Below are positions 33,001 through 42,387 of a stretch of 64,000 bases of DNA, one piece after another. The translations under genes were made by a program, and so were the position numbers. Location of the stretch: NCBI GenBank assembly GCA_023213315.1, contig JAKCPI010013981.1, positions 1-64,000 on the forward strand, read 5' to 3'. The DNA is from Euborellia annulipes. Taxonomy: Eukaryota; Arthropoda; Insecta; Dermaptera; Anisolabididae. Each line of letters begins with the position of its first letter. The stretch's first letter is position 1. The notes under the pieces are model-generated. The model made no database searches, was not told the origin of the DNA, and saw only the letters and a program-made list of their open reading frames with translations.

Positions 33001-33470
33001 GGAGGTGGCGAACTTTTACGTACCCCATGGGAGAAGGTGATCTTTGCTGTTGCTTTGACTGCTAGTTGCTGGCCCGGGTATCTCGACGGCGCCGTCCAGG
33101 TGGGCAGGAGATCAGCCATCGAAGCCCTCTACGTTCTCAGGCCCCAAACGTTGAGCTTTAACGATTTCACATTCATCTCGTAATTCCTTTTTATTTTTAA
33201 TCCTCTTTAGTTTTGTTTTATTTTTTTGTGTTTATTTGTAATCACTCATTTTAGAGGTCATCATCATTGATGACTTATTGAACTCTTAGTAGATTCAATG
33301 CCAAATAAAAATCTTTTTTTAGGCCGCCAAGTTACAGGAAAAAAAGACGAAGAGTTGAAATCGAAGACGGCTCAGCGATCAATAAACGCAATATAATCTT
33401 AGCTACGGGCTTAGGGGCTCTTGTCATATGCATTATTTATTATTATAAAATAAAAAGAAAAACTGAATGA
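27051..33470 (+). CDS. Monoamine oxidase-like FAD amine oxidase, C-terminally membrane-anchored
   Basis: Flavin amine oxidase family: oxidative deamination of amines, with FAD as cofactor. Ten exons: 27051-27177, 27259-27521, 28386-28545, 30114-30226, 30292-30432, 31140-31344, 31569-31651, 32787-32922, 32984-33149, 33323-33470; phases agree throughout and give 513 residues, close to animal MAO (about 520). The Rossmann FAD motif GAGITG is at residues 15-20 after DVVVV. EAHEVSILSFGAF, the middle segment ending YRPFWR, and WPGYLDGAVQVGRRSA match MAO blocks. Cys411 lies where MAO binds FAD covalently. Residues 488-506 form a hydrophobic anchor followed by a basic tail, as in outer-mitochondrial MAO. 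Oddity: the RxGGR motif normally after the first FAD strand is absent. Intron 1 is 81 nt and stop-free, so retention would keep frame. The substrate cannot be told. Confidence 0.85.
27550..28010. mobile_element. Harbinger-like MITE in amine oxidase intron 2
   Basis: The left end TTTTCACACGGGACTC and the right end CCCCGTGTGAAACC are inverted, and both are followed inward by GGCAACTAGTTG-type words. A TTCACACG end is common in PIF/Harbinger MITEs; the assignment is inferred. A fragment of the CAGAGTTGGGTTTTATC repeat lies just downstream at 28122-28265. Confidence 0.55.
28670..29060 (-). mobile_element. tRNA-derived SINE interrupted by a hAT MITE
   Basis: The tail (CATTCACACTCACATTC on plus) is at 28705-28745. 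The tRNA-like head lies on minus at 29057-28990 (GGCGTAGCGGGTAGCGCGC, then GGGGGTTCGGATCC). The 28825-28981 element splits the body. Same family as 13309-13484 and 62162-62429. Confidence 0.7.
28825..28981. mobile_element. hAT-type MITE, 157 bp, nested in the SINE
   Basis: Perfect inverted ends CATGGGCGTAACTAG and CTAGTTACGCCCATG, with G runs just inside. Flanks ATCCAGGC (28817-28824) and GTCCAGGC (28982-28989) are an 8-bp duplication with one mismatch. It is younger than the SINE it splits. Confidence 0.8.
29078..29681. mobile_element. hAT-type MITE with internal tandem repeats
   Basis: The 8-bp duplication ACGGTTAC lies at 29070-29077 and 29682-29689. The ends TAGGGCTGGACGGTAA and TTACCGTCCAGCCCTA are perfect inverted repeats. 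Between 29205 and 29580 a unit of roughly 115 bp with TTTCGGCAAAAAATTG and CTCTCTAAAAAAAA is repeated about three times, and ACCGGTTTT words lie near each end. No coding frame. Confidence 0.85.
29695..30062. mobile_element. Diverged copy of the CAAACTTGACAAGCATG MITE
   Basis: The right end CATGCTTGTCAAGTTTGCAG (30023 on) and the interior CTTGTGCATGATTAAAATTC match the MITE at 16220-16674 in reverse. The left end is degenerate. It lies just before exon 4 of the amine oxidase gene. Confidence 0.6.
30500..30700 (+). mobile_element. tRNA-Ser-like SINE or tRNA pseudogene
   Basis: CCTGG-TTCGACT-CCAGG (30551-30567) is a perfect T arm. CCCG-CCTCGAAAT-CGGG ahead of it forms an anticodon arm with CGA (Ser) in the loop. 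No matching acceptor stem or D arm is present, and an unrelated body follows, so this is tRNA-derived rather than a working tRNA gene. It lies in intron 5 of the amine oxidase gene. Confidence 0.55.
32109..32365. repeat. GC-rich interspersed repeat, copy 1
   Basis: Shares CACGAGCTGCC, AGCTGGGAC, TTTTCAACAGGCGTCA, GCGACGGGCCGGCC and an AAGGCGA end with 61315-61490. It is much more GC-rich than the intron around it. Probably a SINE-like element; the class is not recognised. Confidence 0.6.
32476..32523 (+). ncRNA. Hammerhead ribozyme motif
   Basis: GATTGC (32476-32481), CTGATGA (32482-32488), hairpin GGTC/GACC, GAAAC (32509-32513), GTC (32514-32516), then GCGAATC (32517-32523), which pairs with GATTGC if one G bulges. 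Here the first box is the textbook CUGAUGA. An inverted partner piece (CACGACGTTTCGGTA, 31789 on) lies 700 bp upstream. Confidence 0.6.
32549..32760. mobile_element. Incomplete hAT-type MITE (CAAGGGCGGATACAAG)
   Basis: The left end and the inner part (TATTCTGGTAAACAAGTACAG) match the nested element at 10879-11142. The right end and target duplication are not recognisable. It lies just upstream of exon 8 of the amine oxidase gene. Confidence 0.6.
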
Positions 33471-34265
33471 AACTTCTGTTTAATTATGAGGATCTCCTCT
33501 GAAATGAATATTTACGTATTTAAAATTTAAACTTTTCTTTCTTTCTTTTTTGTTTTTATTTATTTTGAGGAGGGGCTTGAGAAGGGAGGGGCCAAAAAAG
33601 GAAGGCGTTAAAACGATGTAATGCATGAAGGAACCAAGCGCCATTAACCTTAATCTGAGATGAGGGGCAGTTCATTTGCACAATTGTAAACAAACCAATG
33701 GCAATGACTTTTTTTTTTTGTTTTAGTAATATTGTGATTTAAATAAAGAGGTAGATCTTCTTTTTTCCTACAAGATGGCGGTCTAAAATGGGTGCTTGGT
33801 TCCTTTATGCATAACATCGGCCTTGGAAAAATTTAAGAAAACGCTTGCAGATCTTACATTTTTTATAAGGGATCGACCACAGTAACCCTTTTTTGACGAT
33901 ATTCTAGACCCATCCCCCCTGTCACAGTTAGCCATATACAAACCAACCCCTCTATGTCACAACCCAGAACTTCCCCCTCCCCGAAACCGAAATTTCCTAA
34001 ACAAAATTCATATCATTTTACAGTTAAGGAAACCCCCGGCCGGGTCTCCCATGTCACAATTAGTAACGTTTTGTCCAGACCCCCCCCAACGACCAATATG
34101 TGGACGACCCCTAACTCGGCAAATCAAATTTTGTGGAGAATTCAGAGGTTCTTTTGTAAATTATACATTCAAACTTATTGAAAATTAATTTATTATTTGA
34201 TTGCACACTCAATACAGAGGAAATTATGTAAAAAAAGAGATTTATAAAAATAATGAATTGAAAAC
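33471..34265. other. Convergent 3' intergenic region
   Basis: The amine oxidase and legumain genes end facing each other. 33614-33832 is a small MITE: CGATGTAATGCATGAAGG on the left, CCTTTATGCATAACATCG on the right. The rest is unremarkable apart from short CCCC-rich words at 33910-34090. No gene is seen. Confidence 0.55.
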
Positions 34266-37200
34266 TTAATAAATAGAAGTTGAGCTTTGCCTTTTATCAC
34301 AAATCGAATCAATCGCTCGATAAATCCTTTCAATATTTGTGGATTCCAAAGAACAATAATTGACAAATTTATACAATTGGGAAAGGCCATGTGGATGCTA
34401 AAAAGGGAGAAAAAAAGAAATTAGCTATGGATTATTCCATTTATATTTAAAGAGACTTCTTACCTTTTTATAAGAGAAACATTTTTCATTAAAATATTTA
34501 CTCAATTCTTTATAGCAAGAGAAATTTTCCTTCTTCAACTTTTGTTTGGTATTAATGATTTCAAATAATTTGTGTTCGTCCATTACGGCCTTTGAGATGA
34601 TCTCATTGAATGTCCTCTCTAGATGATGTCGCAACTGAAATCATTTCACCTATTAGCAAAGCATTTGGGGTTGGTCAAGCTTCTTTTGCCTCACGACTAT
34701 CGCTCAACTTTGAGCTGTTTTGTTGCCGCTAGTGTCGTTAACGATGATTCAGTAAATATTGAAATAATCGTTAATCATAGGGAGAAGTATTTCGGCATCT
34801 TCCAGGCCCTGTTGATATAGCCTATATGTATATTGTCTGCCTCCCCTGTTGGCAAATTTGCCCCCCCCCCCCCCCGGCGCCGTCACTGCGTCTCCTCAAC
34901 TGCTGTCTTTTTAAACTCATTCTATAGCAAAAACACAAATTTGCTTTATTATTGACCAAAGTCTAGAAAATAAACAAATCGTCCCGAGCCAAATAATTTC
35001 AACGATAATCGTGAGAGTCGCACCGAGGAAAACGAGAAGAACATTTTTAATTTTAAACTTGAAAGCCGATAACCGACAGCCAGATTGGATCAAAAAGAAG
35101 AAAAAATCTTTCAATATCGAGCTTAAAAACAATCAATTTATTTATATAATTTGAAATATGATAATAACATATAATAATTAGAACAAGAGCGTGGGTGCAA
35201 GGTGAGAAAGAGAATACATGTATGTCTTTGAATGGTCCCGAATAAAGAGCAAAAAGAGATGAACATCTCACTCTCTATCTATTCTTTCCATATTTCAATT
35301 AATATAAATAAAATGCTTGTTGGATTTTGCTTTTTTCGTAAATGTCGTACCTTAAGAGCTTTGCGATAGTTGAATTCATGTTGATGACAAGATTTAGTTT
35401 TCTCCTTATTGCATTTTTCTTTTTTCCTTTTTAAAATATCCAGAGGAACATCTCGACTTGATATGGGCTAAAAATTAAAAGATTGCAATTTCAATTTCAA
35501 TTCATATCATTTATAGGTAAATGCATGTATTTACCTCCATAGGAATTTCTTCTTCTTCTTTTTCTGGTTGTTGTTGTTGTTGCGTTGTTGCCCCATTGGA
35601 CGCAGAGGAAGAATGGGGATGCCTTTGGAATCCAATGAAATCGGCCAATCGCAAACTGCCAATGTCCAAATTGCCATATTCCTCCACATGGCTGGTATTT
35701 GTTTCTGTCCTGACGATTTCAAATTGTTCATGGATCGTTTCTGATAACAGATTCTCCTAAAAACAAATTTATTTCAAAATCAGGAGCTGCTCGCATGAAG
35801 GAGGGCATTTTATTCAACTTGACCCACCCTGTCTGAATCTTCCATCCACATGACGCTGAAAACATCCCCCAAATAGGTTTGCAATTTCGAATCGTAATAG
35901 CAGGCATACGAGGACTCGTTAGGGTCAGCTGCTGTCACCGCGATAACTGCAATCGAAAAATCATTTTTATTTCTTCTATCAAATCAAATATTCAAAAAAT
36001 AAAAAACTTACTTTGCATATTGTCAGGTAAAATATCATCAAACATTGATCCTGATTCACACGCTTCAACATATAACAACATCTATAAAAAAACAAAAACA
36101 AAAAATTAAATATTCGAGAAGAAGTGAAACTTTTACACCTTTAGGGAGAGAATATTTACTTTAGCAAAACGATTCTTTTCTGACATGGCTAGAAGTGTCT
36201 GTGCCAAGTCATCAGCGTAGAGTTCTTCAGAGGGGAATGCAAGAAGCCCGGGAGCTCCGTGGTCGGCGAAATTGACAAATATGTGATCATTGGGCCCACT
36301 AGAAACAACAACAAACAAATTATTTAATAGAGGCAATTCAATGTTGTTTTTAAACCCCCGGCCTATAAATTATTTGGTTTGAATTGACTCTGGTTCTCAA
36401 GATAAACAAGACCAAAAACGCCAAAGGAAATCCCCTACAAAACGTTCTTCTTGGCATAATTAATTTAATTATTCTTTTATCATTTATAGGATTTTGTTTG
36501 TTTGAAATCATTTAATCATTTTAAAATATTCTGGACTTTCCACAATTCAGTTCTACCAACAAAATTATTATTGAGAAGGATGAAGATAAATAGAAATCCT
36601 GAGATGCTTTTCAAGCCAATTTATTTGGATTAACCCCTTCCGCTATGGGTCAACGTTTCGAAGCCAAAACGACTCCTTCTTCAGGACCATGCGGAGTCAA
36701 GAAAACAAATAGCCCTCAATTTTGTCATTAAAAGTTGACATGTAGTGAAAGGCAATGGGGCCAAACGAAGAAACGATTCGTCCTGAAGAAGGAGTCGTTT
36801 TGGCTCCAAAACGTTGATCCATAGCAGAAGGAGTTAATCCAAATAAATTGGCTTGAAAAGCATCTCCTGATTTCTATTTATCTTCATCCTTCTCACTAAT
36901 ATCCCGCAGGCTTCTTCTCCCTATCTTCTTCATTATTTTCATATATTCCGCAGACCAAAATTACCTAAACTTGTTTAATAATTCTCATGGCGCAGAAGCA
37001 GAGTTGCTCTCTGTTGTTTTTAAGACGAAGAAAGATACGAGATGCGCTTACTGACCTTTCGATGACCCGGCCGGAGCCAATATTTTTCATTCCTTCTTTA
37101 TCGCCGTATAGAACTTTGAGGAAATTCGTTGAATTCACATTCTTAAAAAGAAAAAGAAAAATGAAGCATTGCGCCAAAGGCAAAAGGACTTAAAAAAAAA

Positions 37201-37694
37201 AGGAAATAAGTTACCTCCCCGACATAATCCTTGAGGACGCCTGGATACACATTTGTGCCATTTGGACGATTGAAAACTTGACCCGGATAAGGATTGCTGA
37301 AATGAAGGCAAATTAAAACGCGTCGTTGTTGCGTTGGTGACATTGAAATTGTTTTTGTTTTTTTACTCACTCTGTATTATTGGCGATATCATCGTACATC
37401 ATCACAATGATCTGTTCGTCGGGAATTCCATTTTTGTGGAGAATCTGATAAGCATGACAAATGTCAGCCTAAAAAACAAAAAATAAATATTAATAAATAT
37501 TGCGAATTCAAGACGTGGGGGGAGGGGGGTTCTTGCTTTACCTGATGGCGATAATTATAATATTCGTTGGAGCCGGCCACGAGAAGGGCCCAAATTTTGC
37601 CTCCATTTGGCAACTGACCGCCCGGCAACGCCATCGACGTCGTTTGCGTTATCCCCAGGCAGCAACAAATCACTAATAGCCACAAATTCCGCAT
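34266..37694 (-). CDS. LGMN: Legumain (asparaginyl endopeptidase, peptidase C13)
   Basis: Secreted or lysosomal Cys protease that cuts after Asn. Eleven exons with consistent phases: 37694-37542, 37468-37371, 37296-37215, 37141-37056, 36298-36160, 36081-36012, 35946-35828, 35756-35535, 35467-35351, 34634-34464, 34397-34266; 462 residues against 433 in human. Signal peptide at 1-20 ([14 protein letters not shown]). Catalytic His153 lies in NFADHGAPG and Cys194 in EACESGSM. Family segments [53 protein letters not shown] and [11 protein letters not shown] are present. After the protease domain comes an insert of five Gln and a Glu/Lys run (exon 8 end), then the activation-peptide and prodomain region with conserved Cys residues. 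Intron 4 holds a hammerhead fold-back. No inactivating change is seen. Confidence 0.93.
36571..36898. repeat. Hammerhead-bearing fold-back in legumain intron 4
   Basis: Arms of about 125 bp (36571-36695, 36770-36898) are inverted copies, for example AAGCCAATTTATTTGGATTAA against its complement. The left arm has a complete hammerhead on the minus strand (36647-36690). The right arm (plus) has AAAAC where GAAAC is needed. Confidence 0.75.
36647..36690 (-). ncRNA. Hammerhead ribozyme motif, minus strand
   Basis: Read on minus: GGTC (stem I), CTGAAGA (36684-36678), hairpin GGAGTC/GGCTTC with wobble pairs and loop GTTTT, GAAAC (36659-36655), triplet GTT and GACC (stem I). Stem I is 4 bp. It is transcribed in the sense direction of legumain, so it would lie in that pre-mRNA intron. 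Confidence 0.6.
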
Positions 37695-38020
37695 TTTGCA
37701 CTAGAAATAAAAAATCTGCTCTGATCAATCACATCATTCTAAAATACTTATAGCTGAATACTTTGCATTTCATGAGCACCGGTATTCGATTCGAAATAAC
37801 CCTAGACTATTTGTTCCGAGCATATGTGCATAGTTTGAAGAAATCCCATGCACAATGCATCTTAACGAAAACAATTTGAAAGAAGAAAAGCATGCCTTGT
37901 GTTGTTGCTTTTAAAGTCCAATTAATCTGACAAAAATTAATATTGCAAGTTTTTATAGCTGGTTAATTGATGTAGTAGAAGGAGGGCAGCTAATTATATT
38001 TTCATTTATTTTTCCCTCAG

Positions 38021-38060
38021 TGCTGACGTTTCGGTCCTCTTTAGGGCCATCTTCAGAGCA
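38021..38060 (-). ncRNA. Hammerhead ribozyme motif upstream of legumain
   Basis: Read on minus: TGCT, CTGAAGA (38056-38050), hairpin GGCCCT/AGGACC with one mismatch, GAAAC (38032-38028), GTC, AGCA. Stem I is TGCT/AGCA. A separate GACCGAAACGTT half-motif lies at 38188. No matching inverted arm is complete here. Confidence 0.55.
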
Positions 38061-38300
38061 ATCGATATTAATTCCCAAATTTCACCTTTACATCAATCGT
38101 TGTTTTCACAAGTTAAACTCGGTGTGAGTCAGTCACATTTAATTTGCCGACTTTGCCATATTACATTTCACCTACTACTTATATAAAGGACCGAAACGTT
38201 CAAGAACATGTTCTCAGATATAAACGCAGACCTTAAACGAAGAAAATATGAGACTCAATTTGTGATAGAGCATATTTGGTCAGTTTATAGTGCATATTTT

Positions 38301-38531
38301 AAGGACAGTTATGAGCAGGGCAGCCAGCAGATATATTATTTCGTCGACGTTTCGGAAACGCATCGCTCCCATTCTCAGGACCATCAAATATTTATTAATT
38401 TAGTTCATATATAGTTACAATTATGTTATTTACAAAAATGTACAGTAGTTACAAGGATGCGTTCCCGAAACGTCGACGAAATACTATAAAGGTTTTTTTA
38501 TTCTGCTGGCTGCCCTGCTCATAATTGTCCT
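38301..38531. repeat. Fold-back with GCAGCCAGCAG ends and damaged hammerhead
   Basis: The arms 38301-38374 and 38455-38531 share GGGCAGCCAGCAGA and TATTTCGTCGACGTTTCGG as inverted copies. The minus-strand motif has CTGAGAA instead of CTGANGA, so the core is broken. Its closest relative is 41311-41527. Confidence 0.7.
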
Positions 38532-38863
38532 TCCCCTCAGCCATTTCTATTCTTCATTTAAGGTTTGATTGTGCACGTGGCTATAAATAACATCATAGAA
38601 AGAACAATTATAAAAAAAAAATAGAATGAATCACAATCCATCTATTCTTTCATTCGTTTCTTCTAACAAACACTCTAAAAGAATCGATACGATCGATCGG
38701 CCCGCCTCTAAGCAAGTGCAGTCCAATGAATGGCAATGGAAAAGAATTAATTTTTTTTTTTTGGTCATTGAATGATTTTATTATAAAAATGAAATAAATT
38801 TTCCTGCAGCTATTATATAATAATTTTGTTTCCTTTTTTTTTCATTTTACTTTCTCTTACCTC

Positions 38864-39475
38864 TAACAATTGTAAGCTTATATGCTATTATATGGAGAGA
38901 GAAAGTATTGGATTCATGTCAAAAATTCGATGACGAGATTTTGATGGATATACACGTTTTAAGATCCCCTGAATCCAAAAAAAGTTGTTTTCGCGACATG
39001 GACTGTCTGGGTTCAATTTAAACAATTGAGGAAGAAATTGAGCTAGGAGGTTGAAATTTTATATTTAAGGTAGACGCCCCAGGGCGTGAAAAGCTTTTAA
39101 ACAAAGTCGGCCAAAAAGTACTAGTACTTTACTGATGTACTTTTTCACTTTTTTCGATTTTCTCGAAATTCGCTCCAACGATCTCTTTTGATTAAAATTC
39201 ATAAATCAATTTTTTTTTTAGATGCTCTTTAAAATGTATTGAATATTCTCAATTTACCCTCAAAATTGTTTGAAGCACACTTGTCTTTTGCTCTTGTACT
39301 TCATTGGAAATATAGGCTGCCATGGTAACAAAATATAAATATTTTCCCATACATCTTGAATTCTAATATATCAACGGAAACTAAATATAAATCGACACGA
39401 AAAATCTGGTGTGACTGTCGCACAGAACACAACTTGTTGTGTGCTGTGCGCCAGTCACACCAGATTTTTTATATC
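38864..39475 (-). repeat. ATCTGGTGTGAC repeat, reverse copy
   Basis: Starts with TACTTTCTCTTACCT and a TA-rich stretch, then AAAGTATTGGATTCATGTC and GATTTTGATGGATATACACG. It ends with the palindrome AATCTGGTGTGACTGTCGC ... GCCAGTCACACCAGATT (39404-39471). This gives both ends of the family in one copy of about 610 bp. Confidence 0.7.
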
Positions 39476-41310
39476 CTTGTCAGATCTTTCCGTAAATTGA
39501 TAATTTCTCAATAAAACGAGAGCAAAAATTCAAAAAGAAAAAAAAAAAAAGCATTGCATAATATATATACCTGAAGGAGTTCAACTAGAGAGAGAGAGAC
39601 ACAAATACACAAAATTGAAAAGAACACACACAAGAGAAGACCGACCAGACTAGAGCGACTGAGAGCAAACTCCCGACTGGCTATCGGTTTTTATCCCCAG
39701 AGCTCCAGTTCAAGGTTCAACTAAACGAGGGACTTCCCCTCCCCTTCTTCTCTTTATTTGAATTTGTTTATTTTTGTGAAACAAAAAGAAGAATAGATAA
39801 TGACAATTTGGTTAACATTAAACGTTAAGAACGGTAAAAATAAATATTAGGCCTCTAAGAAAAGAAGAGTCAAACACAAAGATCACAATTTATTCTATCA
39901 TGGGATAATCGAGTAGTTATTGATTGACGTTAGGGGCTCCAATGTTTCTATTATTATTATTATTTTTTTTTTGTCTATACACCGGGGGGGGAGTTTAGGG
40001 TTCTAACCCCCCCCCCCCCCCCCTAGAAAAAAAAAACAAATTCAAATAGCAGTCTGTCTTAATATTAAAAAAAAAAGTTTTAAAATACAAATAATAAGTT
40101 AACAAAAACAAAATTCTGGGAGAAAGTTGTGCACCGTGCTGGCTGGACACACCAGATTTTTTGTGTCGAGATATACCTATTTAGTTTCAAACTTGACCAC
40201 TCGATTCATAGATGCTTCCACATAAATAAAGTGTACTTGAAACAATTTTCACGAAAAATTCCACTGATATACTTTTTAAAGAACATCAAAAAAAAAAAGT
40301 TGATTTTTGAATTTTAATTAAAATCGTTGGAGCGAATTTTGAGAAAATCGAAAAAAAAACTGAAAAAGTACATCAGTAATACCATCAAAATCTCGACATC
40401 GAATCTTTGACATGATCGCCCCCCCCCCCCAGACCAGGGAAAGTCCTGTCCTGGTTGCGCCACTGCTATATACATGTAAATATATATATATAGAGAAAGT
40501 ATTGGATTCATGTCGAAAATTCAATGTCCATTTTGATAGAAATAAATGTTTCGAGGCCCTGTCTGTCAGCGGTCTATTCAAAGCAGAGTTCCCAGGTTTT
40601 ATCCCGCCGAGTACAATACACGGTTTCATACATGGATAAAACTACCACGGATAAAACTATGCCGATGTAAAAAAAACTGTTAAAAAACCAACTTCCTGAA
40701 AAAACAGATTAAAAGATAAATGAATTTTATTTGAATTTCCTTTCTCGTCGGGTTTGGGAATGCGCTTCCGAGTTTTTTTTTACATTTTATACGTTTTATC
40801 CTCTATTTTTGTATAAAACTACAAAATCATGTATAAAACCCAACTCTGATTGTGTGCAGAGATTTTTTTTTTCCTTTGACCGACCAACAGTGACGTCATT
40901 TCTTGAGGGGCAAATTCTCCCCCCCCCAAAAAAAAAAAAAAAAGACTGCAGCTATTTATTAAAACAAAATAATATTAACAAATACAATAAGACAAGTGAA
41001 GAGAAATAATATAGCCTATTAATTGCACACTATAAATAGACGAATTGTAATTTCGGTTTCTGAGGTCAGTTCAAGAGCGAATAAAAAGCTTTTGCACAAC
41101 TTTTGACACAATATGACGTAATCGTCGAGTGCAAAATTATTTTCCCTTTTTTCCTTATTTAAATTAATAAAAATGAGTAATTAGAGGAAGTCACAAGTGA
41201 CCTTCTAAAGTTGCTACCTAACCTTTCAATGGAGCAGAGCTCTGTCTCTTGAACCATTTTTTTCTTTCTTTTAGTCTTTTCGGCATCTTGCTCTTGGACC
41301 ATATAGACCT

Positions 41311-41527
41311 TCAATGAGGAAGGCAGCCAGCAGAAATAAAAACTTTTATATTATTTCATCGACGTTTCGGGAGTTTTGTGAATAATATTTGTTGTGTATA
41401 CATTATAATGTCCTCCTTCTCATTTGCGACAATTATTTCGTCCTGAAGATGGGAGCGACGCGCTCCCGGAACGTCGATGAAATAATATAAAGGTTTTTAT
41501 TTCTGCTGGCTGCCTTCCTCATTGAGC
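41311..41527. repeat. Fold-back with damaged hammerhead
   Basis: Inverted ends CAATGAGGAAGGCAGCCAGC and GCTGGCTGCCTTCCTCATTG. The plus-strand motif has a perfect 10-base stem I, CTGAAGA and a 7-bp stem II (GGGAGCG/CGCTCCC) but GGAAC in place of GAAAC at 41470, so the core base is changed. Confidence 0.7.
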
Positions 41528-41755
41528 TTCTTAGTCAATCATCACCACAGCCATTTCTATTCTTCCTCAATATGCCCAGGCACATTTATTTAAACCATTT
41601 GGAATCAGGGACATTCCCCCCCCCCCCCCCAAAGGTTTTGGAAAAAAAATAGTAAATTCTGAACTTAGCCCTTACATACAAACAAATTCACACTCTCTCT
41701 TATAAATAAGTATAGAAGATGGTCTGGATAAAAATATATAGGTATATATGTGTAT

Positions 41756-42015
41756 CAGTGGCGTATTTGGGGGGCAGGGGGGCATTGCCCCCCCCCAAGG
41801 GCTCTGATTTTTATAAAATTTTATATTATTCTAAATAAAATGCTCCAAAATACATCTACGAGTATACAAACTGTACAAAATTAAACAATTAATTAAATTA
41901 AATATGTTTTGGCTAAATTTGAGTACCCATTTGTAAGTAAATTTTAAGAAAAAAAAATGTTTGCCCCCCCAAGAAAAAATTTGCCCCCCCCCCAAGAAAA
42001 AGTGAAAGACCCACG
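41756..42015. mobile_element. hAT-type MITE, 260 bp
   Basis: The 8-bp duplication ATGTGTAT lies at 41748-41755 and 42016-42023. The left end is CAGTGGCGTATTTGGGG. The right end, GACCCACG, is a decayed complement. Runs of G and C lie at both ends inside. Confidence 0.7.
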
Positions 42016-42114
42016 ATGTGTATATGTATATAAATCAAGGAGCCCCCCCCCCCCTCCTCCCTAAGCAAAAACTGGAATGACGTCTCTGTTTGATATCCAT
42101 AGGATTTAAATAAA

Positions 42115-42195
42115 TTTATCCCACTCCCTGAGATCCGAACCCGCGACTCTTGGTGCAACTGGCCAGCGTGCTAGCCATTACACCAAGGCCCGAGC
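42115..42195 (-). mobile_element. tRNA-derived SINE head
   Basis: On minus: GGCCTTGGTGTAATGGCTAG (box A-like) and GCGGGTTCGGATCTC (box B-like). Only the head region is clear. Confidence 0.55.
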
Positions 42196-42387
42196 TTTTT
42201 TTTCTTTCCAAAAGGTTTTTATTCTAATTTCATTTCTTGTCTTGCACAAGTTCCGCCACCAATTCAAAGAATCGTTTTGTATACTCTTTGGACAACTTGA
42301 ATTTGTTATTATTGTTACCCTGTATTTATTATTTTTTTTTCTACACACACACACACACACACATTTCCATTTATTTATTTTTTCGAG

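Larger units (their letters stand above)
37695..42387. other. Intergenic repeat block between legumain and the zinc-knuckle gene
   Basis: No gene is seen over 4.7 kb. Contents in order: the 38021 hammerhead; a fold-back at 38301-38531; a reversed ATCTGGTGTGAC repeat at 38864-39475; a partial one at 40120-40545 with a hAT right end (GGTTGCGCCACTG) inside at 40460; the CCAACTCTG repeat at 40640-40850; a fold-back at 41311-41527; a hAT MITE at 41756-42015; a SINE head at 42115-42195; and a (CA)n run at 42343-42362. The legumain promoter should be just right of 37694. Confidence 0.6.

Noticed and set aside
41340..41490. Active hammerhead in the fold-back at 41311-41527
   Set aside because: The GAAAC box is changed to GGAAC in the only copy that has a complete first box.
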